This document shows positions 7,098 to 14,375 of a DNA stretch of 19,171 bases, piece after piece. Below the pieces are notes generated by a model, which had not been told where the DNA came from, did no database searches, and saw nothing but the letters and a program-made list of their open reading frames with translations. Source of the DNA: Bacillota bacterium (GTDB taxonomy: Bacteria > Bacillota > Clostridia > Oscillospirales > Ruminococcaceae); NCBI GenBank assembly GCA_023431215.1, contig JAEYXR010000116.1, positions 1-19,171 on the forward strand. Direction: 5' to 3'. Made by a program: the position numbers and the translations under genes. Every line of letters begins with the position of its first letter. Within the stretch, counting starts at the first letter, position 1.

Positions 7098-7940
7098 ATG
7101 AAACTGTGTTATCAAGTAGCAACACCTGACGTGGCAATTGCCGAAAGCGTTACCGCCTACCAGGGCAGCCTTGCCAAAAGCTTTGGCGATCTGGCCGCTT
7201 TGGGCTATGACGGCGTTGAGCTGATGACTCTGGACCCCGGCAAGCTTAACTGGGATGAAGTACGCGATACCGCTGCTCAGTTAGATTTGTGCGTAGGCCT
7301 TGTGTGCACCGGTGAGGTGTTTGGTCAGCTGGGTCTGAGCTTTGCCGACCCCGATGCCGGCGTTCGTGCCGAAGCTGTTGAGCGTGTAAAAGGTATCATT
7401 GACTTTGCCGCACATCTGGATGCCAAGGTTAATATTGGTCGTGTTCGTGGTCAGTACCGCCCCGGCGTTGCCAAAGAGCAGACCGAGGAATGGGCCATTG
7501 AAGCTTTCCGCGCCATCAGCGACCACGCTGCTCCCAAAAAGGTTGATATTGCCCTTGAGACCGTTACCATTATGCAGACCAACTTTATCAACACCATGGC
7601 TGAGGGTGTTGCTATGGTAGATAAGGTAAATCGTCCCAACTTCCGCATGATGATGGATGTGTTTCATCTGAACATAGAAGAAAAGGATATGTACGAAGCA
7701 ATCCGCAAGTACAGCCCCTACAATATCCATGTGCATCTGTCTGACAACAACCGCCGCTACCCCGGCAACTGCGGTATGGACTTTGAAAGAGTAATTAAGC
7801 TGTTCCACGAGTGCGGCTATGACGGCGCATTCTGCACCGAGATTTTCCAGCAGCCCAGCATGGAAGAAGCTGCAAAGGGCGCAATTGAATATCTGGCACC
7901 CATCTTTGAGCGTGTATACGGCAGAAAGCCCAGAGCATAA
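7098..7940 (+). CDS. Xylose-isomerase-like TIM-barrel sugar isomerase/epimerase
   Basis: This encodes 280 residues; GGAGATAAGGAGAG precedes the ATG. The protein follows the AP-endonuclease-2/xylose-isomerase-like barrel: LGYDGVELM (about 35-43) at strand 2, Glu154 in DIALETV, Asp187 in MMMDVFH with His190, His213 in HVHLSDNNR and Glu248 in CTEIF. These glutamate/aspartate/histidine positions form the usual divalent-metal site. Relatives include hydroxypyruvate isomerase, tagatose and allulose epimerases, inosose dehydratases and 3-oxo-sugar-acid decarboxylases, so chemistry could be isomerisation, epimerisation or decarboxylation. It is the first enzyme gene after the regulator, in line with the racemase-like gene 101 nt downstream and the transketolase pair. 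I cannot assign the substrate. Confidence 0.9.
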   Translation: MKLCYQVATPDVAIAESVTAYQGSLAKSFGDLAALGYDGVELMTLDPGKLNWDEVRDTAAQLDLCVGLVCTGEVFGQLGLSFADPDAGVRAEAVERVKGIIDFAAHLDAKVNIGRVRGQYRPGVAKEQTEEWAIEAFRAISDHAAPKKVDIALETVTIMQTNFINTMAEGVAMVDKVNRPNFRMMMDVFHLNIEEKDMYEAIRKYSPYNIHVHLSDNNRRYPGNCGMDFERVIKLFHECGYDGAFCTEIFQQPSMEEAAKGAIEYLAPIFERVYGRKPRA

Positions 7941-8041
7941 CAAAACAGGGCTTACTTGTACAGCTACGTTCTGGCTCAATGATATATTAAAAAGTGATTG
8001 GTTTTGTATCTTTAGCATTGTGAAAGGATGGTCATAATATT

Positions 8042-8707
8042 ATGAAGAGAATTGCACTGGTCCATACTGTTAAGCCTGTTCTCAACACCTTTGAAGACCG
8101 CCTGAGAGCCGCCATGCCTGACGAAGAGCTGATTATCCACAATCTGCTTGATGAATTTTTGGCATACGACCCCAGCCCCGATGGTCACGGCTATTTTACC
8201 GCAGAAAATAAGCGCCGTCTTTACAACGATTTGATGTCTGCCCAACTGACCGGTGCCGATATCATCGTAGTTACCTGCTCAACCCTTACCCCCACTGTCA
8301 CCGAAATTCGTCCCTTTATGACCACCCCTGTGGTAGCCATTGACGATGCCATGGCGGAGGCCGCTGTACAGGCAGGCAGCAACATCAAGGTAGTTGCTAC
8401 CGCTTTTAGCACCATTGCTCCTACCATTGCACGTCTGCAAAAGGCTGCTGCCGATGCAGGCAAGACCATCACCATTGACAGCGAGGACAATGAGCCTGCC
8501 TACTGCGCCATGAAAAAAGGTGACATGGCCACTCATGATGCCATGGTAAAAGAGCAGGCTGCCTCAGTCAAGGGATACGACGCTGTTGTTCTGGCTCAGG
8601 CTTCTATGGCTCATCTGGAGGCAGATGTTGCAGCCATTACCGGCATTCCCACTTTCAGTAGTCCTGACCGCTGCGTGCAGCGTGTTAAGTCGCTTTTGGG
8701 GCTTTAA
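8042..8707 (+). CDS. Asp/Glu/hydantoin racemase superfamily protein with one catalytic-type Cys
   Basis: This encodes 221 residues; AAAGGATG lies upstream of the ATG. The start MKRIALVHTVKP and the motif ADIIVVTCSTL place Cys79 at the first catalytic position of the superfamily. The mirror-image motif reads VVLAQASMAHL (183-191): the position that holds the second catalytic Cys in true racemases is Ala187. Two-Cys members racemise Asp, Glu or hydantoins through proton abstraction on both faces. One-Cys members such as arylmalonate decarboxylases do stereospecific protonation. A strict racemase is therefore unlikely; a decarboxylase, isomerase or maleate-isomerase-like reaction fits better, though this is inference. 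It sits between the TIM-barrel gene and split transketolase, suggesting a step in the same pathway. Confidence 0.88.
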   Translation: MKRIALVHTVKPVLNTFEDRLRAAMPDEELIIHNLLDEFLAYDPSPDGHGYFTAENKRRLYNDLMSAQLTGADIIVVTCSTLTPTVTEIRPFMTTPVVAIDDAMAEAAVQAGSNIKVVATAFSTIAPTIARLQKAAADAGKTITIDSEDNEPAYCAMKKGDMATHDAMVKEQAASVKGYDAVVLAQASMAHLEADVAAITGIPTFSSPDRCVQRVKSLLGL

Positions 8708-8729
8708 TACCCCGGGGCAAACCCCAAAA
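8694..8729 (+). other. Hairpin spanning the stop codon of the racemase-like gene
   Basis: TTTTGGGG (8694-8701) pairs with CCCCAAAA (8722-8729), with self-complementary CCCCGGGG inside. The structure overlaps the 3' end of the coding region and lies 62 nt before the transketolase ATG. There is no long U tract, so it may be a processing or partial termination signal within the operon. Confidence 0.45.
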
Positions 8730-8791
8730 CTTTTGGGCAGCACCTTTAAGCGAAATATAAGAAGAGTATATGCACTTAGGAGGAAAAGCAA

Positions 8792-9628
8792 ATGGCACTG
8801 ACTAGCCAAAGAGAAGCAGAGCTGAAGTCTCTGTGCGCAAAATTCCGCGCCGAGCTCATCCAGCTTTTGCACAGCATCCAGACCGGTCACCCCGGCGGCA
8901 GCTTGTCTGCTGTTGAGATTGTGACAGCACTTTATTTTGAGAAAATGAACATCGACTCCAAGAACCCCCATATGGAGGGCCGCGACCGTTTTGTACTTTC
9001 CAAAGGTCACGCTGCTCCCATCCTGTATATGGCTTTGGCCGAAAAAGGCTTCTTCCCCAAAGAGGACCTGAAAACTCTGCGTCAGATGAACAGCCACCTG
9101 CAGGGTCATCCCTGTGCACACAAAACCCCCGGTGTTGAGCTTTCTACCGGACCTCTGGGTCTTGGCCTGGGTGCTGCTTTGGGTATGGCTCTGGCCGAAA
9201 AGCATAAGGGCACTGATGCCACCGTTTACGCTCTCATGGGCGACGGCGAAATTCAGGAAGGCGTTATCTGGGAGGCAGCTATGTCTGCATCCAAGTTTGG
9301 CGCTGACAACCTCATCGGCATTCTGGACAACAACGGCGTACAGCTGGACGGCACCCTGGAAGAGATTATGCCCATGGGCGATATTGCCGCCAAGTTTTCT
9401 TCCTTCGGCTGGGAAGTTCTGCACTGCGACGGCCACAACATTGCCGATGTCTGTGATGCCATCGACCGTGCCAAGGCTGTCAAAGGCAAGCCTGCAATCA
9501 TCATTGCCAAAACCGTAAAGGGCAAGGGCGTTTCCTTTATGGAAGGTAAAAATATCTGGCATGGCAAACCCATCAGCAACGATGACCTGACCAATGCCAT
9601 GAACGAACTGAAAGGGGGCGTGCAGTAA
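8792..9628 (+). CDS. Transketolase, N-terminal (TPP-binding) subunit
   Basis: This encodes 278 residues; TTAGGAGG lies upstream of the ATG. It corresponds to the first half of a normal transketolase. HPGGSLSAVEI (33-43) and KGHAAP (71-76) carry conserved active-site histidines. The TPP/Mg motif begins GDGEIQEG (150-157) and ends at DNNGVQLDG (179-187). Together with the downstream gene it forms the two-gene transketolase common in Firmicutes and archaea, transferring two-carbon ketol units between ketose and aldose phosphates in the cytosol. The stop codon TAA overlaps the next ATG by one base, so the subunits are probably translationally coupled. In this operon the enzyme may be the housekeeping enzyme or a specialised copy for the breakdown product of the imported compound. 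Confidence 0.97.
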   Translation: MALTSQREAELKSLCAKFRAELIQLLHSIQTGHPGGSLSAVEIVTALYFEKMNIDSKNPHMEGRDRFVLSKGHAAPILYMALAEKGFFPKEDLKTLRQMNSHLQGHPCAHKTPGVELSTGPLGLGLGAALGMALAEKHKGTDATVYALMGDGEIQEGVIWEAAMSASKFGADNLIGILDNNGVQLDGTLEEIMPMGDIAAKFSSFGWEVLHCDGHNIADVCDAIDRAKAVKGKPAIIIAKTVKGKGVSFMEGKNIWHGKPISNDDLTNAMNELKGGVQ

Positions 9629-10569
9629 TGGCAGAGATTAAAAAGATGGCGCTTCGTGACGCTTACGGCAACGCTCTGGCTAAGCTGGGCGGAATTAATG
9701 ATAAAGTAGTGGCTTTGGAGGCTGACGTTGGCGGCTCTACCAAAAGCGCAGTATTTGGCAAAGCATATCCCGACCGTTACTACAATGTCGGTATCGCCGA
9801 ACTCAATATGGTTTCCATGGCTGCCGGTATGGCTTCCTGCGGCATGATTCCTTTTGTAAACACCTTCTCTGTGTTTCTGGCAACCCGCGGTGCAGACCCC
9901 ATCCAGAGCCTGCTGGCTTATGACAACATGCATGTCATCTGTGCAGGTACCTACTGCGGTATGTCCGACAGCTACGACGGTGCTTCTCACCATGCCATCA
10001 CCGATATGGCATTTGTTCGCTCTATTCCCGGCATGACCCTTATCTCTGTCTGCGACCCTGTAGAGACCGAGAAGGCTGTTTTTGCCGCTGCCAAGCACAA
10101 TGGCCCTGTTTACCTGCGCCTGAGCCGCGCCGATGCTCCTTACATCTTTGACGACAGCTACAACTTCGAAATTGGTAAAGGTGTAGAGCTAAAAGAGGGT
10201 AAGGATGTTACTATCGTAGCCACCGGTTACATGGTACACAAAGCTCTGGAAGCTGCCGAGCTGCTGAAAGCAGAAGGCATTGATGCCGGGGTTGTCAACA
10301 TCCACACTGTGGAGCCCATTGACAGCGAACTGATTGTAAAATGCGCCAAAGCCACCGGTGCCATCGTTACCGCAGAGGAGCACAGCATCCGCGGCGGTTT
10401 GGGCAGTGCTGTTGCCGAGGTTCTGGCCAGCGAATGCCCTGTTCCCATGGGCTTTGTGGGTTCCACTCAGTTTGCTGAATCCGGCGATTATGAGCAGCTG
10501 CTGACCAAGTACGGTCTGGATGCTGCCGCCATTGCCGCCAAGGCAAAGGAAACCATCGCAAAGAAATAA
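9628..10569 (+). CDS. Transketolase, C-terminal (pyrimidine-binding and C-terminal domains) subunit
   Basis: This encodes 313 residues, overlapping the previous gene by one base (TAATG), with an AAAGGGGG ribosome site inside it. The pyrimidine-binding domain spans about 5-165 and includes FGKAYPDRYYNVGIAE, where Glu58 is the residue that protonates the TPP aminopyrimidine. SDSYDGASHHAITDMAFVRSI-type sequence near residues 112-132 follows. The C-terminal domain spans about 190-310 and includes VVNIHTVEPID and TAEEHSIRGGLGSAVAEVL. It is needed with the N-terminal subunit for activity. No other gene follows in the operon; a hairpin-rich leader-like stretch and a strong terminator come after it. 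Confidence 0.97.
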   Translation: MAEIKKMALRDAYGNALAKLGGINDKVVALEADVGGSTKSAVFGKAYPDRYYNVGIAELNMVSMAAGMASCGMIPFVNTFSVFLATRGADPIQSLLAYDNMHVICAGTYCGMSDSYDGASHHAITDMAFVRSIPGMTLISVCDPVETEKAVFAAAKHNGPVYLRLSRADAPYIFDDSYNFEIGKGVELKEGKDVTIVATGYMVHKALEAAELLKAEGIDAGVVNIHTVEPIDSELIVKCAKATGAIVTAEEHSIRGGLGSAVAEVLASECPVPMGFVGSTQFAESGDYEQLLTKYGLDAAAIAAKAKETIAKK

Positions 10570-10582
10570 GCTTCTACCTCCG

Positions 10583-10812
10583 GGCTTTTAAAAAGCCACT
10601 GACCAAACTTACTTCTCCGCATCTACCCGAATGCGGCTTGATTCTCTCTCCGGCTGTTGTAATGCGGATTTTACCGTGTCCGCAGAGCTTACAGTCAGAC
10701 TTCTTACTTTGGTTTGCCGCCGCGCATGACACCGGTATTGGTACGGGCAACAGCTTTGGAATGCCCGTTTTAACCACCGATGTTTTTCCTCCCGCTGCGG
10801 TGGCAAGCCGCA
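10583..10812 (+). other. Hairpin-rich non-coding segment of unknown function
   Basis: There is no credible gene between the transketolase stop and the terminator. I see five inverted repeats in a row: GGCTTTT/AAAAGCC (10583-10597), CCGCAT/ATGCGG (10617-10636), TGCGGA/TCCGCA (10663-10684), CGGGCA/TGCCCG (10744-10767) and TGCGG/CCGCA (10796-10812). Three share the same CCGCA/TGCGG arms and could re-pair with each other. It may be a long structured 3' UTR, a processed small RNA ending at the next terminator, or a relic. From 10862 to 11016 I see only small inverted repeats, including GCTCC-ACC-GGAGC (10916-10928) and AAAGCAC/GTGCTTT (10963-10988), the latter just after the GGDEF gene. Confidence 0.45.
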
Positions 10813-10815
10813 AAA

Positions 10816-10861
10816 AAAGAAAGCCCATTGCCGATTGCCCGGCAATGGGCTTTCTTTTTTT
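10816..10861 (+). terminator. Strong intrinsic terminator after the transketolase operon
   Basis: A 17-bp perfect stem, AAAGAAAGCCCATTGCC (10816-10832) with 10841-10857, has an 8-nt loop and runs into T residues. An A run on the left also gives some U on the opposite strand. Confidence 0.92.
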
Positions 10862-11016
10862 AAGATGATACTTCATCATAAATGCTCAGCTTTGCTTCTC
10901 AATTTCATATTCTACGCTCCACCGGAGCATTGGCTGCTTTCACAACCGCCAAACTTACTGGTAAAGCACTAACAGTGAATTGTGCTTTGTAGCCTTCATT
11001 TATCTTTTCATAGATA

Positions 11017-11898
11017 TCAGCGCTGGGCTGCTTCACTATTCTTATTTTGATACATCATCATATCTACCCGGTGGATAAAATCCTCACTGGCCTCACCGGC
11101 AAGATGCTGGCCGATTCCCATGCTGACGGTGGTGCGAAAAGAATTTTCTCCCTTTTGGTATACAATTTCATGAAGCTTTTCTGCCAGTTCATCACATAGT
11201 GCACCAACCTGCCAAAGGGGATACCCACAAAAAACAATACAAAATTCGTCTCCGCCCATTCTACCGCCCCAACAATCCGGGTTTTGATGACACAAAGCAT
11301 GAATTCCGTTTGCCACTTGTGTCAAAACCATATCACCCTGCATATGGCCAAAGCGATCATTGACATCTTTAAAGGAGTTCACATCAAGAAACATCAGGCA
11401 AATGGGCCTCTGTGTTTCGGTGCGACAAAGAAAATCCAGTTTATCCTTAATGTACTGCTTATTGTACAGCTTTGTAAAGGAATCCTGGCAGGTCAGATTG
11501 TTTACTTTGGAAATCAGCTCTGTAACCTCAGTGTAGTCCTTGGTGGCAGAGTCAAATACCATCATGCTGTCGGTAACATCTGCCATCAGTTCCAGTGCAA
11601 GCTGCCTGTCCTCCAGCTTAACAGGAAAGGAATGTACCATGAAGAATTGTGTGTCAAGCTGATCCATTTTAACAAACTCTTTGCTTTGCCGACAGGCGCG
11701 CATCGAAATGCAGTTTACACAAGGGCTGTCTCTATGCCAGACTGTGTAACAGGGAGGAAGATCCGCTTTTACAGCTTTGCTGCCCTGTAACTGGTATACC
11801 TCATGTGTAAATGGGTCTACCAATCTATATTGCGTAAACGCCTGGTAAAAATCATGAAGCTTTTGCAGCTCCGGTTTTACATGTTCAACAGAAAACAA
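11017..11898 (-). CDS. GGDEF diguanylate cyclase with Cys-rich N-terminal sensory domain
   Basis: This encodes 293 residues from TTG 11898, chosen because AAGGAG lies 9 nt upstream; the ATG three codons earlier directly abuts that site, and a TTG 15 codons upstream has none. The N-terminal half (1-120) is PAS-like in size and carries CYTVWHRDSPCVNCISMRAC, with cysteines 50, 60, 63 and 69, a possible metal, Fe-S or redox centre. The GGDEF domain (about 135-290) has FLDVNSFKDVND, typical of the metal-binding Asp region, and an intact GGDEF at 215-219, so cyclic-di-GMP synthesis is expected. The product-inhibition RxxD motif is absent: the matching positions are Asn and Cys. No membrane segment is visible, so it is probably cytosolic. 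It is an isolated gene with an extended -10-like TGCTAAGAT upstream (11982-11990). Confidence 0.9.
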   Translation of the reverse strand: MFSVEHVKPELQKLHDFYQAFTQYRLVDPFTHEVYQLQGSKAVKADLPPCYTVWHRDSPCVNCISMRACRQSKEFVKMDQLDTQFFMVHSFPVKLEDRQLALELMADVTDSMMVFDSATKDYTEVTELISKVNNLTCQDSFTKLYNKQYIKDKLDFLCRTETQRPICLMFLDVNSFKDVNDRFGHMQGDMVLTQVANGIHALCHQNPDCWGGRMGGDEFCIVFCGYPLWQVGALCDELAEKLHEIVYQKGENSFRTTVSMGIGQHLAGEASEDFIHRVDMMMYQNKNSEAAQR

Positions 11899-12049
11899 CC
11901 CGCACATCTCCTTACCACTTGTATATGCACAGGTAGGAAGCAACTTACAAGTGCAATCACTGGTTTTTGGTACTTTCTCTTATCTTAGCAGAATAAAGTA
12001 TCTTCAACAACGTATTATCACACAATTCTCTAGTTGATCAGCCGGCATT

Positions 12050-13279
12050 CTATTGGATATTTTTAACACTTTTATCATCTTCCATTTTAAAAGCCACAAA
12101 CAGGTTACCCAAAGAGAAAAAAGCGGCAATAAAGAAAACCCAGTGGGCACCCCATAAAGTCCACACCAAACCGCTGATTTGGGCTGCCAAAACCGATACC
12201 ATGTGATCCAGACTTAAGCCTGTGGAAAGGGTGGGAGTAACATCCTCGGGACTGATGGCAATGCTCCGAAGGTAAACTGCCTGAACAATACCTACCTGCA
12301 TAGAAAGACGGTCTAAAATAAACAGCAGGTAGATACATAGCACCATCCAGCCGCCTTTGGGCAAAAAGTCTCCTGTGATAAGCCACACAGTAATACCGTA
12401 GAGGACATAAACAAAGATAAAAGATAAGGCATCCAGATACATCATCCGCTTGACACCAAAGCGGTCTAGCCAGCGGCCCAGATAGCGGGTAAAAAAGATG
12501 CCCAAAAAGCTGGCGCAGATGATAAGCAGCGACATAATATCGGCACCCTTGCCCAAAAGGTCTACAATGACCCAGGCACCAAACACAAGAGCTACCTGCT
12601 TTTGTACACCTCTTAATACCGTCAGCAGGTAGTAATATTTGTACTCTTTTCGAAACACCAGCTTAAATTTTCGCTTTTTCACAGGAACCAGCTCTTTGGG
12701 TACTGTTTTTAGCAGCATAACCGAAGAAAATGCTGCCACGGCAAAGATGATACTGGCAAATACAAAAACCCATTTGATAGGAGTTTGAAAGGACAGAACA
12801 CCGCTTCTGAAGCCAAAGAAAACAATGATTCCCGCTACAAAGCCTGAAGCTGTTTTGATGCTGATGTACTGCCCAATGCGCTCGCCAATCTTGTCCTTTT
12901 CGGCCAGCCCCATACCCAGGGAATCCTGAATGGGCATAAACAGGTGCATTCCGCAGGAGCTGATGAACAAAAAGATCAGCATAACACCAAAGGATGGGGT
13001 AAAAAGACCCATGGCCATCAGCCCAATACAGCTGCACACCTGTGCAATCACGGCAATTTTTAAGTCTCCCAGCGCAGACATGGCAGCAATGGCAAAAGCG
13101 CACAGCACGCCCGGCATCTCCCGTGGGAATTCTACAAAGGCCCGCTGGGTAGCAGTAGCGTGGTACACTTCTTTAAAATAGTTAGAAAAAATGGTATCGC
13201 TGAAACCGTTGCCAAGCCCTACCGCAGCCACCAAAATAAAAAAGAACAATAAATCTTTGCGAATTTCTGTTTTCTGCAA
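12050..13279 (-). CDS. Major facilitator superfamily transporter
   Basis: This encodes 409 residues from TTG 13279, preceded by GGGGGAAGGA. The frame is open 20 codons further up, but that stretch overlaps the promoter-like inverted repeat at 13302-13339 and has no ribosome site. About 12 hydrophobic segments in two halves are split by a basic cytoplasmic loop (KTVPKELVPVKKRKFKLVFRK, near the middle). The RYLGRWLDRFGVKR loop (about 283-296) matches the MFS motif-A type sequence between helices 8 and 9. It is an inner-membrane secondary transporter of unknown substrate, possibly an efflux protein. The nearest upstream genes are a radical SAM protein and a DtxR-type regulator on the same strand; no clear terminator follows. 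Confidence 0.88.
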   Translation of the reverse strand: MQKTEIRKDLLFFFILVAAVGLGNGFSDTIFSNYFKEVYHATATQRAFVEFPREMPGVLCAFAIAAMSALGDLKIAVIAQVCSCIGLMAMGLFTPSFGVMLIFLFISSCGMHLFMPIQDSLGMGLAEKDKIGERIGQYISIKTASGFVAGIIVFFGFRSGVLSFQTPIKWVFVFASIIFAVAAFSSVMLLKTVPKELVPVKKRKFKLVFRKEYKYYYLLTVLRGVQKQVALVFGAWVIVDLLGKGADIMSLLIICASFLGIFFTRYLGRWLDRFGVKRMMYLDALSFIFVYVLYGITVWLITGDFLPKGGWMVLCIYLLFILDRLSMQVGIVQAVYLRSIAISPEDVTPTLSTGLSLDHMVSVLAAQISGLVWTLWGAHWVFFIAAFFSLGNLFVAFKMEDDKSVKNIQ

Positions 13280-13301
13280 GCTGTCCTTCCCCCGAATCCT
13301 T

Positions 13302-13389
13302 TTGCCGAAATAATTATACTTTTTGTATAATTTCGACAATAATTTAATAGGTTCCTGCTAAATTGATTGTTGCTACACTATTTCGGCAA
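13302..13389. promoter_or_regulatory. Promoter region with three TTGCCGAAATA-like sites before the MFS gene
   Basis: TTGCCGAAATA occurs on the + strand at 13302-13312 and on the - strand at 13379-13389. TTGTCGAAATT lies on the - strand at 13329-13339. The first and third-listed copies form an inverted repeat whose inner arms AATTATAC/GTATAATT flank TTTTT. On the - strand a TATAAT (13313-13318) sits inside this repeat, with TTGTCG 15 nt upstream. A regulator bound here would cover the promoter. The nearby DtxR-type protein is a candidate, but no known box is matched. Confidence 0.5.
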
Positions 13390-13469
13390 TATTTATTCGC
13401 ATTTTTCTCTATATAAAGTCCACCGAGCAAAAGCAGTTTGCAACTTGCATTTGCCACGATGTGTCAGCG

Positions 13470-14375
13470 CTACACACCGGTACAGTCAAAAGGAGGCGTA
13501 TATTCCTCCTTAGCCGAGCTGCGCTCCTGCATAAATCCATCCAGCCCCAGCTCCAAAGCTTTGTCCACCACAGATTGATACTCGTAGGTGCTGATACGCC
13601 GGTTCAACTCCTTGTAGGGCAGGGTTTCATAGGGTGTATACTGGCTCATTAGGCTAATCAGTATCTCACTGGGTGGCAGGTGTTCACCAATCCATTCCAA
13701 CACTGCTGCGCTGTCACGTCGGCCTGCGGGCAAAACAAGATGCCGGATGAGCAGCCCCCGGCGCAGCAGTCCTGTATCATCGTATTGCAGCGGCCCCACC
13801 TGACGAAACATTTCTAAAATAGCCGCTGTGGCCGTTTCAAAGTAGTCCGGCGCATTGCAGTATTTTGTTGCAAGCTCCACACTTTTAAATTTTAAATCCG
13901 GCAGATAAATATCCACCAGCCCCTCCAGCTGACGAAGGGTCTCTACCCTCTCGTAACCGCCGGTGTTATACACCACGGGTATGGTAAGCTGTGCCTTTAC
14001 GCTGGTAAGCGCATTGACAATCCAGGGAACATACTGCGTGGGGCTTACCAAATTGATGTTGTGCGCCCCCGCCTCCTGCAGTTCTAAAAAAATATCTGCC
14101 AAACGCTGTATGCTGATATCTTTGCCGTCATTGCGTGCCGATATGGTGCTGTTTTGGCAAAAGCAACACCCCAAAGGGCACCCGGAAAAAAACACCGTAC
14201 CACTGCCCCTGGTACCGCTGATGCAGGGTTCTTCCCACTGGTGCAGCGCCGCGCGGGCAATGCGCGCACTGCCGCCCCCGCCGCAGCGTCCCTGTGCCAC
14301 TGTGCGGTCGGCACCGCAGTTTCTTGGACAAAGAGTACAGACTTTAATACTGATAGAATCCTTATCTTCTGTCAT
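13470..14375 (-). CDS. PflX-like radical SAM protein
   Basis: This encodes 301 residues from ATG 14375, chosen because GGGA lies about 8 nt upstream; another ATG two codons earlier is possible. The radical SAM motif CxxxCxxC is SGCPLGCCFCQN with Cys66, Cys70 and Cys73 binding the 4Fe-4S cluster. An N-terminal cysteine group CTLCPRNCGADR plus GRC (Cys13, 16, 20, 31) is typical of the PflX/COG1313 family, related to pyruvate formate-lyase activating enzymes but without known substrate. Later features are VSPTQYVPWI (about 118) and LPDLKF (about 165), usual in the group. The start overlaps the end of the DtxR-type gene by 14 nt, so the two are co-transcribed and perhaps translationally coupled. 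Confidence 0.9.
   Translation of the reverse strand: MTEDKDSISIKVCTLCPRNCGADRTVAQGRCGGGGSARIARAALHQWEEPCISGTRGSGTVFFSGCPLGCCFCQNSTISARNDGKDISIQRLADIFLELQEAGAHNINLVSPTQYVPWIVNALTSVKAQLTIPVVYNTGGYERVETLRQLEGLVDIYLPDLKFKSVELATKYCNAPDYFETATAAILEMFRQVGPLQYDDTGLLRRGLLIRHLVLPAGRRDSAAVLEWIGEHLPPSEILISLMSQYTPYETLPYKELNRRISTYEYQSVVDKALELGLDGFMQERSSAKEEYTPPFDCTGV

Noticed and set aside
7281..8018. A 245-codon - strand frame
   Set aside because: It is the complement of the TIM-barrel gene with its conserved metal ligands.
8564..9562. A 332-codon - strand frame
   Set aside because: It is the complement of the transketolase N-terminal gene, whose catalytic motifs are unambiguous. Long antisense frames are common in such codon usage.
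10574..10879. A 101-codon open frame on the - strand across the hairpin-rich segment, and a 76-codon frame on the + strand
   Set aside because: Both run through the terminator hairpin, lack ribosome sites and encode no recognisable protein; the inverted repeats explain the sequence better.
10963..10988. AAAGCAC/GTGCTTT hairpin after the GGDEF gene as a terminator
   Set aside because: The 7-bp stem has a 12-nt loop and no U tract on the - strand, so it is not a convincing terminator.
11284..11790. A 168-codon + strand frame
   Set aside because: It is antisense to the GGDEF gene, whose motifs fix the true strand and frame; there is no ribosome site.
12663..13103. A 146-codon - strand frame in another phase
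   Set aside because: It is a shadow of the MFS transporter gene.
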